A stretch of 64,000 nt of DNA from an uncultured Myxococcales bacterium (GTDB lineage Bacteria > Myxococcota_A > UBA9042 > DTJE01): contig CAIZWN010000051.1 of assembly GCA_903936705.1 (NCBI GenBank), forward strand, positions 1-64,000, in the 5' to 3' direction. Position numbers and translations under genes: made by a program. Positions within the stretch are counted from its first letter, which is position 1, and every line of letters starts with the position of its first letter. This document shows positions 8,703 through 17,078 of the stretch, in pieces. The notes beneath the pieces were generated by a model. That model saw only the letters and a list, made by a program, of their open reading frames with translations. It was not told the origin of the DNA and did no database searches.

Positions 8703-9278
8703 ATGATATCGGAACCGAAAGGGACCGTGTTCCGCAGGATCGCAAGGAATGGCGTAGTCATCAGCCTTCGCCCGATGCGCGACGAGGACGGACCGCAGGT
8801 CGTCGAGCTTTTCCGAGCGCTCAGCCACGAAAGCATCTACAACCGATTCCTGACACCTATCGTCCGGCTGGATGCAAAGCAGGTCAGAAAGTTGACCCAC
8901 GTTGATCCTGGACTCGAATATGCGGTGGCAGCCTGGCTTTCCGAGGCCGGGTGCGAACGCATGGTTGGCGTGGGCAGGTACCATGCGATGTCCACAGAGG
9001 TTGCCGAGATAGGCATTGTTGTGGGGGATCCCTGGCATCGACTGGGCATTGGGAAGATGCTCCTGCGGCAACTGACCGAATCGGCACGGGCGCGTGGCCT
9101 GCTGTGGTTTGCATCCACGATAGACCCTTGCAACCTGCGCCTGCTGCGTTTCGTCGAGGCCTGCGGTTTCAAAGGCCACCTGAAATATCACGACGGTCTT
9201 CTGCACATGAGAACCTCTATCGCGACTCTGTTCCTGCAAGACAGCCAAGATCCGCCCTTGAACCTTCCTAAGATTTAG
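8703..9278 (+). CDS. GNAT family N-acetyltransferase
   Basis: The single domain carries the GNAT acetyl-CoA binding signature in PWHRLGIGKMLLRQL (about 110-124, the R/QxxGxG/A loop), preceded by EIGIVVGD and followed by the FVEACGFKGHL strand-helix typical of the C-terminal half. The opening ISLRPMRDEDGPQVVELFRALS resembles acetyltransferase domains of the Pat/AcuA kind that act on acyl-CoA synthetases. It sits directly after the fadD-type gene, which supports but does not prove that substrate. The ATG at 8703 has no clear ribosome site, so the start is less certain. Confidence 0.85.
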   Translation: MISEPKGTVFRRIARNGVVISLRPMRDEDGPQVVELFRALSHESIYNRFLTPIVRLDAKQVRKLTHVDPGLEYAVAAWLSEAGCERMVGVGRYHAMSTEVAEIGIVVGDPWHRLGIGKMLLRQLTESARARGLLWFASTIDPCNLRLLRFVEACGFKGHLKYHDGLLHMRTSIATLFLQDSQDPPLNLPKI

Positions 9279-9323
9279 GTCCCATGGGACAGGCTAGTCT
9301 GGTAGACAACAAGAGCGGATTCG

Positions 9324-9740
9324 CTAGACCATTCGGGTGACTACCATGATGCAGGCGTCGTGCACCACGACCGGAAATCGGGACTTGGCAATGGGAATGT
9401 CCTCGGGTTCAAAGGAACCGTCCTGCAGCCAGACAGCCCCTGCCAGCGCCGGGTCCAAACGCTGAAGGAACGCGCGCGTGACCGCCGGAGGCGTAACGAT
9501 GTCCAGAACATGCACGGGGCCTGGCACCTCCGACACATCCGAATAAGCGGGCAGTCCCTCTATCGTGCCTCCACGCGGGTTGACCGGCAGTACCGTGTAG
9601 CCTTGTCGCAAAAGGTTTTTCACTATGATGTTGCCGTACTTGGCAGGATCACTGGAGGCTCCAACCACCGCGATACGGGTGGCCGCCGTCTTGTCGCGCA
9701 GACGGTTCAGAACCGATTCTGGAATTACTGATTGTTGCAT
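9324..9740 (-). CDS. CoA-binding domain protein (YccU-like)
   Basis: The protein is a stand-alone CoA-binding (succinyl-CoA synthetase alpha-type Rossmann) domain. Visible family features are RIAVVGASSDPAKYGNIIVK near the N-terminus, YTVLPVNPRGGTIEGLPAY, and VHVLDIVTPPAVTRAF. I chose the ATG at 9740, preceded by CCGGAG at five bases, giving 138 aa, the normal size for the family; an earlier in-frame start at 9806 would add 22 residues. Its biochemical role is not established in the family. It is convergent with the GNAT gene and sits beside acyl-CoA metabolism genes. Confidence 0.85.
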   Translation of the reverse strand: MQQSVIPESVLNRLRDKTAATRIAVVGASSDPAKYGNIIVKNLLRQGYTVLPVNPRGGTIEGLPAYSDVSEVPGPVHVLDIVTPPAVTRAFLQRLDPALAGAVWLQDGSFEPEDIPIAKSRFPVVVHDACIMVVTRMV

Positions 9741-9864
9741 GGGAACTCCGGAAAGCAGACATTTCCCACACTTGGACTGCCGTGGTTCCGTGTCAACCCC
9801 GGACATCCTGGCAATTTTTCCCGATAGGATTGCTGGTCCTGATGCTGGACAAGATATCAGACGA

Positions 9865-11454
9865 TCACTCGGGCGCCTGTTCAGCCGACCGGATCACGAC
9901 GCCTGGCACCAGGAAGTACGGAACTGCCTGGGCACCCCTCGCCACGCCCGCAGAATCAAACTTGGCGGGCGACAGCAGGGCTCCGCTCTCCAGCCGCGAA
10001 GCCATAGTCTCGATCACCGCCACCAGCAGGCCAACCGACACCGTCGGGCTGGCAGTCAGGCGCGCGGAACGCTCGCCCTCGACCCCAACAACCTCCAGCA
10101 TCGACTTGTAAACCCCGCGAAGGTCCATCCGGCGGGTCCCGGTTGGCTCATCGACCGACATCAGTCCGACCGAGCTATCAATACCCGTCGAACGGATCGA
10201 CAAGCCGAACTGGCTCAACTCCAGAGACAATGCCGAGGAATCGTTCCGGAACTTGTGCTCCCTGCCCCATGGATCCAGCAGCATGCGTGTGGAGAACCGA
10301 TAGTTGATCGGCAGGAAATACGGACTGCCGGACCGCCCGGGCAGAACGGCAAGAGCAGGCAGGGCATCCGATTCGGACAGCATCGATTCCAGGACCTCCA
10401 TAAGGTCCGAGTAGGTTGCGCTGCGATCAGCCGCCAGCAACATCCATGTCCTATCCCCGAATTCCACCAAGGGCCGATCCTTGCGAGCAACGTATACGGC
10501 AGTCCGCACGTCCTCCACCGAATGAGGGTTCCTGAGGTCCAGCAGAATCGCAGGCTGCGCTTCGGGGATCTTTTCATCGCCGGCCTTCAGGACCGGCTGG
10601 TCCAGAACCAGCAGACGCCCTGCCGACAACACCAGGACCCATGGAGGAGTGAACGGGATCCCGTATCCTCGGCTGACCGGAAGCAATGCGCCTCCCAGTT
10701 CGCCCGATGCAAGCCCTGGCATCGGCAACGGCACGTCCGACGAGATTGCCTCGAGAGCGTTGGCACATGAAGCCAGCAGCATCCCGTTTACATTCGGGCC
10801 GGACGGACAATGCTCGAGAAGGGCCCCAAGTCGCCGACGCGATTCAAGAATCACCTCGGCATCTCCAATCGTCGTGGACAATCGACACCCAAGAAGATAT
10901 CTGGCGGTCTCGGCAAACTGATGGACACGTTTCGCATCGATCGCGCCTACCAGCCGCGCAACCGCCCCTATCTGGACCATCAGTGCCGCGTCGGCAAACC
11001 GCCCGCCAGCACTGCGAATAGCATCCAAGGAGTACAGGCGCTCGCAGGAAGGTTCGCGCGTCACCGCAAGGATTGCCTGAGCATCAGCGGCTCCGGCACC
11101 CCTGGAACCCATCGTCTCGATAACCCTAGCCTCCTCGCCCATCAGCGCTGCGGCCCGATCGGGCTGGAGACCTGCCACATCCAGGAATCCGCGAGCCGGT
11201 TCGGGGTATGAGGCCAGCGCCAGAATACCCAGCCTCAGCGCCCGCAAACGCGCCTCGAGCCCGTCGGCCGAATCCCGCCGCTCCCTGTCAAGCGAGCGAA
11301 GATCAGAAACCGCCAAAGCGCAGGCATTGGAATCCGCGCAATCGGCCAAAGTCCCCAGGATGTGCCCAAGAACCTCGTCCCGCTGCCTGCATCCCGAGCC
11401 GGCAAGAACCGACACGACAGCCATCAACGTCACAATTCGCAAAGAACGGTTCAT
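9865..11454 (-). CDS. Large lipoprotein with possible tandem ExbD-like segments (529 aa)
   Basis: The N-terminus MNRSLRIVTLMAVVSVLAGSGCRQ is a signal peptide with lipobox (GSGC). The first half is helical and Ala/Arg-rich, with several cysteines. The second half contains two stretches that look like the ExbD periplasmic pattern of a hydrophobic strand, an AD/AS..V.Y-like turn, then a VV.VMD-like helix: MLLAADRSATYSDLMEVLES near residues 338-357, and ARLTASPTVSVGLLVAVIET near the C-terminus. No ExbD transmembrane anchor is present and no ExbB is nearby. I do not recognise the whole protein. It is divergent from the phosphoesterase gene at 11627. Confidence 0.7.
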   Translation of the reverse strand: MNRSLRIVTLMAVVSVLAGSGCRQRDEVLGHILGTLADCADSNACALAVSDLRSLDRERRDSADGLEARLRALRLGILALASYPEPARGFLDVAGLQPDRAAALMGEEARVIETMGSRGAGAADAQAILAVTREPSCERLYSLDAIRSAGGRFADAALMVQIGAVARLVGAIDAKRVHQFAETARYLLGCRLSTTIGDAEVILESRRRLGALLEHCPSGPNVNGMLLASCANALEAISSDVPLPMPGLASGELGGALLPVSRGYGIPFTPPWVLVLSAGRLLVLDQPVLKAGDEKIPEAQPAILLDLRNPHSVEDVRTAVYVARKDRPLVEFGDRTWMLLAADRSATYSDLMEVLESMLSESDALPALAVLPGRSGSPYFLPINYRFSTRMLLDPWGREHKFRNDSSALSLELSQFGLSIRSTGIDSSVGLMSVDEPTGTRRMDLRGVYKSMLEVVGVEGERSARLTASPTVSVGLLVAVIETMASRLESGALLSPAKFDSAGVARGAQAVPYFLVPGVVIRSAEQAPE

Positions 11455-11626
11455 GCGCCCTCCCGACCGGAGTCCCGGTCCTTTTGCCTGGTCGGCCGCC
11501 GCGATGATAACATGCTGCGAAAGCCCAGGTAGCTACCTGACATGCTCCGTCTTCCCTGTGATCCGCTAGGGAACGGAGCCCAGGACCTGGCAAGTCACGG
11601 CAGGGCCGGCAGTTGGAGATGATCCC

Positions 11627-12730
11627 GTGGAGGCCCCCTCCGAGATCAAGCTGGTGTTGTCGGACCTTCATATGGGCACGGGAGAACGTCCCGGCCTGGT
11701 AAACCCCTACGAGGATTTCCATTTTGATTCCCGACTGGCCGAGTTGATCTGCCACTATGCGACCGGCATACATGCGAAGATGCCGATCGAACTGATCCTG
11801 AACGGTGACATCCTCGATCTTCTGAAGGTGCCGGTACGCGGACGATTCGTCACGGCAGTCGACGAGAACATCGCCGTCGACAAGGTGCGCCGCTGCATCC
11901 TGGGCCACTCCCAAGTCTTTGACGCCATGGCCGACTTTCTGAAGGTGCTTGACCACACCATCACCTACATCCCGGGTAACCACGATCCAGAGATTGCATT
12001 CCCGCTGGTGCAGCAGTTGATTCGTGCGCGCCTGGGTGCGGTCGCATCCCCGACAAGACTGCGATTCATTATCGACGAGGAGTTCCTCCGCCTTCCGCGA
12101 GGCGTCGTCATCACGCATGGACATCTCTTCGAGACCATCAACCGCATCGAGACCGGACGCATGTTCGAGGATGCACCCGACGGTCGCCGAATCCTGAACC
12201 TCCCGTACGGCAGTCGCTTCTTCACCGAGGTTTTGGCCCCGGTCAAGGCCGAACAACCGCTGATAGACCTGGTGCATCCTCTGTCTTCGATGGTGCTGTG
12301 GGGGCTGGTTTTCGAGATAGGCTTTACGATCAGATTACTCGGCCGTATGGCCAGGTGGTTCCTGACTACGCGGATTCGTCGCCAGGCGCGGGAGGTTGGC
12401 CTGTTGCGAACCCTGCAGGTGCTGGTGGACGAGATCGTCCTGTTCACAGGCATGGACCGGCGAGCGAAGGTCTTCCTGAACGATGCTCCAGACGTGTCAG
12501 CGCTGATCGTAGGCCACAGCCACACCCCGATGATCCGTCGTCTTCCGAAGAACAAGGTCTACGTGAATACCGGAACCTGGGTGCGGATGGTCAGCCTGGA
12601 CATCCGCAATCTTGGAACCAGCGTCGACCCCATGTTCGCCAGGGTGGAGTATCGCCCGTTGGGACCGCCCGCAGTGTCGCTGCTGCGTTGGAACGGAAAG
12701 CCCCGCAATACCGAAGAAGTGGTGGCCTGA
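11627..12730 (+). CDS. LpxH-like metallophosphoesterase (367 aa)
   Basis: This is a calcineurin-type phosphoesterase with every metal motif visible: SDLHMG (12-17), NGDILDLL (about 59), PGNHDPE (about 115), THGHLFE (about 163) and GHSHTPM (about 296). The arrangement is like UDP-2,3-diacylglucosamine hydrolase of lipid A synthesis, but the protein is longer and has a hydrophobic stretch (MVLWGLVFEIGFTIRLLGRM) near 225-245 that could dip into the membrane. The start is GTG at 11627 with GGAG upstream. Without lipid A genes nearby, the substrate is uncertain. The 172 bases upstream show no gene. Confidence 0.8.
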   Translation: MEAPSEIKLVLSDLHMGTGERPGLVNPYEDFHFDSRLAELICHYATGIHAKMPIELILNGDILDLLKVPVRGRFVTAVDENIAVDKVRRCILGHSQVFDAMADFLKVLDHTITYIPGNHDPEIAFPLVQQLIRARLGAVASPTRLRFIIDEEFLRLPRGVVITHGHLFETINRIETGRMFEDAPDGRRILNLPYGSRFFTEVLAPVKAEQPLIDLVHPLSSMVLWGLVFEIGFTIRLLGRMARWFLTTRIRRQAREVGLLRTLQVLVDEIVLFTGMDRRAKVFLNDAPDVSALIVGHSHTPMIRRLPKNKVYVNTGTWVRMVSLDIRNLGTSVDPMFARVEYRPLGPPAVSLLRWNGKPRNTEEVVA

Positions 12731-12761
12731 CACACGAGCCGGGCAACGCGCACCGGCGCCG

Positions 12762-13802
12762 TCAGAAGCAGTTATACAGCTTCTGTTCGGCATCCCATCT
12801 GCAGTTGACCTGTGCGGCGTAGCAGTCGTAGGTCAGAAGAATCCCCTGGTGACAGCGCGCCAGCGTAAAGTCGTCAATGCACAGCCCGGTCAGAGGGAAA
12901 TCGACGGGGCAAGGTTCGCCGCACCTGCCGCCAGTCGAACAAACCTGCGTGGCTGGATCGCAGGTTCCACAAGTCCCGCCCACACATCCGTCTGGACCGC
13001 ATTCCTTCCCGGTGCAACGCGGCTGGCAAACCTCCGGCATCCTGCAAAGAAACACCTTGGCCGTGTTGTCGTAGGCGCAAATCATGCCGCCGACGGTGTC
13101 GCAGGTCTCCTTCTTCAGAACACCAGCCTCGCACCACTGGCGCTCGTTGCCCACGCAGCGGCCCTCGGCCGTCACCAGATAACAGTTGGTATCGACGGTG
13201 CACTGGCCCTCCGGGGTACAGAACATGCCATCACCGCACTTGCCGCATTCATCCCCGCAACTGTCCGGGCCACACACGCGGCCGTCACACTTGGGTTCGC
13301 AGGACTTGAGAACGCACGTGAAGGAGGTCGAACATTCCTCGTTGGCAGCGCAGCCTGGCGGGCAGTCCCCGTTGCAACCGTCAGCGCCACAGACCTTGTC
13401 GGTGCAGTCGGTCTGACAAAAGATTTCGCACGTCCCGCCTACGGTGCAAAGGTACCCCTGCTCGCAAAATCCGCAGTAGTCGTTGCAACCATCGGATCCA
13501 CAGAAGCGATCCCTGCAATCGGGCACGCACGGGACATCGGTCTTGACGTCGGGGGGAAGGTCGCCAGGGATATCCGGCTTGACGCCATCATCCTTGCCTA
13601 TGTCTGCCTTGGCCGAATCATCGCTGCCTTCGTCACTTATGCCCGGGTCGATACGATCCACGTCGGGAATATCGACCGGGACCACGTCGGCGACATCGAC
13701 GTCACCCTTATCCTGCGGGATATCGGCCGACACACCATTCGACCCGCCACACCCAGCCACCAACACAGCCAACGTGATCGCGCCAAAGCAACGAAGCACC
13801 AC
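12762..13802 (-). CDS. Cysteine-rich repeat lipoprotein (346 aa)
   Basis: The start is the GTG at 13802 behind GGAGGT; the signal peptide ends in lipobox LVAGC. An Asp/Val/Pro-rich linker follows (residues about 25-85), then six or more short Cys modules of the type C.DR.CG.DGCN..CG.C, repeated with variation as far as TGKECGPDGCVGGTCG. This layout is characteristic of secreted lipoproteins in Myxococcota-type genomes, where the function is unknown. The C-terminal 60 residues, with CIDDF, CHQG, CYAA and CRWD, form a different Cys pattern. Paired cysteines suggest a disulfide-rich surface protein. It is divergent from the 1020-aa lipoprotein gene at 13998. Confidence 0.85.
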   Translation of the reverse strand: MVLRCFGAITLAVLVAGCGGSNGVSADIPQDKGDVDVADVVPVDIPDVDRIDPGISDEGSDDSAKADIGKDDGVKPDIPGDLPPDVKTDVPCVPDCRDRFCGSDGCNDYCGFCEQGYLCTVGGTCEIFCQTDCTDKVCGADGCNGDCPPGCAANEECSTSFTCVLKSCEPKCDGRVCGPDSCGDECGKCGDGMFCTPEGQCTVDTNCYLVTAEGRCVGNERQWCEAGVLKKETCDTVGGMICAYDNTAKVFLCRMPEVCQPRCTGKECGPDGCVGGTCGTCDPATQVCSTGGRCGEPCPVDFPLTGLCIDDFTLARCHQGILLTYDCYAAQVNCRWDAEQKLYNCF

Positions 13803-13997
13803 TTGGTCACCTCCATCCCAGGATCTCGGCATCGGGGATCCGCTGCGGCGACCAACTTTCGAAGGTCCTCCACCACAGCACGCGTCCACGGCCCGACATG
13901 TACCCCGCCTGCCTTGCGCGCCGGGAGGCACACCCGTAGAATTGTAATGACCATGCGGCACTACCGCAAGGAATGGCCAACCCATGGAGGTCGCTCG

Positions 13998-16900
13998 ATG
14001 AAGCTTTCCCTCAGGGGATTTGTGTTACCGATCTTCCTGGCGGCCTCTTGCGGCGGTGGCGGAAACCCGGGTCTGCCCGACCAGGGGACTTCCGACCAGG
14101 GACTGGATGCACCACCTCCTGTCGCGTCGCTGAACACCGAAGTGTCCATGTCGGGACCCAAGGCCGGCCAGGTTGTCGAAGTAACCTGTTTTGGAAACGG
14201 GTTCAACCCGACTCAAATGGAACTGGTGGTGAGGGAAGACACTTCAACACCGGCACCAGCACCCGCCGACGCATCTCCCGGCGAAGACGCATCTGCCGGC
14301 GAACCTGATTCCGTCTACCTTGGCGCAGACGAGGCCCTGCCGGATCTGGGCCTGCCCGAAGGAGTAACCCGCGATGGAATGATGCTGCGATTCACGCGGG
14401 TGGACGTCTTTACCGTGGCCTGCTTTGCGCCCGACGCACGGATGATCGACCGCTCTCCAGCCAAGGTCAACGTTCGAGCTGGCTCCCCCGCGTCGGTTGA
14501 AACCGTTGTAGAACCAACCACAATCAAGGCCGGCGAGAACGTCGTCGTCACTTGCACTGGCGTGGATGCCTACGGCAATCCACTTGATTCCGCGTTGATA
14601 CCCGTTATTACTCCATCAACCGGCGTGACCATCCTTGGAACGTCGGTCACCTTTACCAAGGCTGGAACCTACCAGATCGCTTGCGGCGTCAGGGATTCCT
14701 CCGTTGTGGACACCTCTCCGGTCGAGGTCACGGTCGAACCCAACCTGCCACGAAAGATCCTGACCACAGTAACACCCGACACCTTCGAGGCAGGCGGGAC
14801 GGCAACCCTGTCCTGCCGCACCGTGGACTTCTACGACAACCCCGTTCCGAACTTCCCCGTGTCGGTACAGGTTCCGAAGGCGCTGACGCTGACGGGCAAG
14901 ACGCTGACCGGAACGTATTCAGGCCTGTATCCTGTGAAGTGCGTGCCCCAGACGGCCGAATGGAAATACTTCACCCTGGTTGGATCATCGGTGACCATCG
15001 TGCCCGGACCACCAACGAAGCTGGTGCTGTCGGAAGTTCCAAAGAAGCCGTTCTACGGGATGAACGAAACACTGACAGTGACGTCCGAGGCACGAGACAA
15101 GTATGACAACTTGATTCCCGAGGCCGTTGTTCAGGCCCCGGTCGACATCATGCCAGTCAAAGGTATCGATGCATCGACCAGCAGCCCGACGCGCGTGTTC
15201 AACCTTAAGGAGGAGGGCATATACCGTATGACCTTCCGACTGGCTGCCTGGCCATTGGTATTCGCCGAACTCGAGGTGAAGGTCGAGGGCAGCGGCCCAC
15301 TGCTGAACCTCGAATACCCCGAAAGAGGCGCGACCATCTCGGGCCCCAAGAATTCGATAACGCTAAGGGGAACGATCAGCGACGATGTCACCGGAATCGC
15401 CTCGTTCAAGATCAATGGAGTCGAGGTCAACAAGGTCAACATCCAGCCAGACGGCACCTTTACCTACCTGCTGGGCCCATTGCACCAGGGCGTCAACATC
15501 CTGGTCGTGGAAGTAACCGACGGCGCCGGGAAGGTCACTTCCACAACCCGTGGATTCCAGTACTCCCCGAAATTCTACCCCCCTCCGACCAAGGATCCGG
15601 TTGCCGCCGTCGTTCATGACGGAGCCATGGCCTTCCTGTCCCGCTTCTTCATCGATGACGGGGTCCACGACCTGCCCCCCGATGATCTGGCAACCATTCT
15701 GGAAATGATCGTGGCCAACCTGGACCTGGGAGCGCTGCTGCCCAACCCGCTGGTCGAGGCCGGCCCTTACAAGATCACCATTCCATCGATCACCTACAAC
15801 AAGCCGACATTCCAGCTGAACCTTTATGACGGCGGCCTGCATCTGGTGATGTCGATCCCGAACGTGAAGGTCGATATCCTCGCCGTCGGCCGATGCGATT
15901 TCATCATCGACTGGTGCCCCGACGTCTCGGGGAACGTTACGTTCAACAGACTGCTGGCGATCGCCGATGTCGATATCGGCATGGACGCAACAGGCCAACT
16001 GAAGGCTGAAATGAAGGAAGTGCAGGTGCAACTTGGCGGCATGCAAGTGCACCTGGACGGCCTGATAGGTACGCTGCTGGACGGCATCATCAATCTGCTG
16101 TTGGATGCATTCCGGCAGACACTGGTCGATACGCTTCAGACGCAAATCGCCACCATGGTCAACGACCTCCTTTCCAATCTGCTGTCGCAACTGGTCATCG
16201 ACCAGTCGATCGAAATTCCCGCGCTGCCGGGTGGCGTGGCCCGGTCGATTCGCCTGAACGTGCAGCCATCAACCCTGAACGTGCAGTCCGAGGGAATCGA
16301 CGTGGCGCTGGACGGGACAATCTCTGCCGTTCGCGGCGTGACACACGACCCGCTGGGGTCGATCGGACGAGCCGATTGCCTGCTGAAAAATCAGCCGGTA
16401 TTCGAACTTCCTTGGGACCAGGAGGTCGTGATCGGGGCATTCGACGACTTGTTGAACCAGGCTCTTTACGCCGTATGGTACAGCGGAGCCCTGAACCTGA
16501 AGATAACCGGCGCCGATCTTGGATCTGTTGACCTGACCCAGTATGGCGTCGAAGACCTGAAGGTAGACCTGGACTTCTACCTGCCACCCATCCTCACGGA
16601 CTGCACCGAGAAGCGCGGTCTCCAGGCCCAGATTGGCGACCTGTACGTTTGGGCCGACCTGACCCTGATGGGAAGCCCGCTGTTGCTGGGGGCGTTCGTG
16701 CAGGCGGCCGCCGAGGCATCGCTGTACCTCACGACGGGCGACACTGGAGCCACTGCCGTCGCGGTGCGCCTGGACAAGATTCCCGCCCTGAACATCGAGA
16801 TCATCAGCATCAACGACGACTTCCCGATATCCAAGGAGGATCTGATGTTGATGCTCACGGACCAACTGCTTGGGCCTCTGCTGGCCGGGGTCGAGGGCAA

Positions 16901-17060
16901 GGAGCTTTTCAAGTTCGAGATTCCATCCATCGACCTGTCGGGACTCAGCCCAATGCTTCCGCCCGGTCTGGCTCTGAACATCGGCCTGACCGACCTTCTG
17001 CGGGACCATGGCTACACTGTGATCAAGGGTCTTCTGGAGCAACCGCCCGCCGCTCCTTGA
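13998..17060 (+). CDS. Giant lipoprotein with Ig-like repeats and a possible TULIP-like C-terminal half (1020 aa)
   Basis: Start ATG at 13998 with GGAGG at seven bases; signal peptide with lipobox LAASC. Residues about 40-420 contain four or five beta-rich repeats, each with AG..V.VTC followed by DAYGNPLD/DFYDNPVPN-type turns, resembling invasin/Ig-like domains. A further Ig-like unit (ERGATISGPKNSITLRGTIS) follows. From about 525 the protein changes to long amphipathic strands and helices (FQLNLYDGGLHLVMSIPNVK; IGTLLDGIINLLLDAFRQTL), reminiscent of BPI/TULIP lipid-binding folds; that part is a guess from pattern. Convergent with the gene at 17079. Likely surface exposed. Confidence 0.8.
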   Translation: MKLSLRGFVLPIFLAASCGGGGNPGLPDQGTSDQGLDAPPPVASLNTEVSMSGPKAGQVVEVTCFGNGFNPTQMELVVREDTSTPAPAPADASPGEDASAGEPDSVYLGADEALPDLGLPEGVTRDGMMLRFTRVDVFTVACFAPDARMIDRSPAKVNVRAGSPASVETVVEPTTIKAGENVVVTCTGVDAYGNPLDSALIPVITPSTGVTILGTSVTFTKAGTYQIACGVRDSSVVDTSPVEVTVEPNLPRKILTTVTPDTFEAGGTATLSCRTVDFYDNPVPNFPVSVQVPKALTLTGKTLTGTYSGLYPVKCVPQTAEWKYFTLVGSSVTIVPGPPTKLVLSEVPKKPFYGMNETLTVTSEARDKYDNLIPEAVVQAPVDIMPVKGIDASTSSPTRVFNLKEEGIYRMTFRLAAWPLVFAELEVKVEGSGPLLNLEYPERGATISGPKNSITLRGTISDDVTGIASFKINGVEVNKVNIQPDGTFTYLLGPLHQGVNILVVEVTDGAGKVTSTTRGFQYSPKFYPPPTKDPVAAVVHDGAMAFLSRFFIDDGVHDLPPDDLATILEMIVANLDLGALLPNPLVEAGPYKITIPSITYNKPTFQLNLYDGGLHLVMSIPNVKVDILAVGRCDFIIDWCPDVSGNVTFNRLLAIADVDIGMDATGQLKAEMKEVQVQLGGMQVHLDGLIGTLLDGIINLLLDAFRQTLVDTLQTQIATMVNDLLSNLLSQLVIDQSIEIPALPGGVARSIRLNVQPSTLNVQSEGIDVALDGTISAVRGVTHDPLGSIGRADCLLKNQPVFELPWDQEVVIGAFDDLLNQALYAVWYSGALNLKITGADLGSVDLTQYGVEDLKVDLDFYLPPILTDCTEKRGLQAQIGDLYVWADLTLMGSPLLLGAFVQAAAEASLYLTTGDTGATAVAVRLDKIPALNIEIISINDDFPISKEDLMLMLTDQLLGPLLAGVEGKELFKFEIPSIDLSGLSPMLPPGLALNIGLTDLLRDHGYTVIKGLLEQPPAAP

Positions 17061-17078
17061 CGAATCGTAGGAACGGTC

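Noticed and set aside
12612-13997. Open frame continuing upstream of the 1020-aa lipoprotein, giving about 1480 residues
   Set aside because: It runs antisense across the Cys-rich lipoprotein gene, lacks a ribosome site, and the real protein begins with a signal peptide at 13998.
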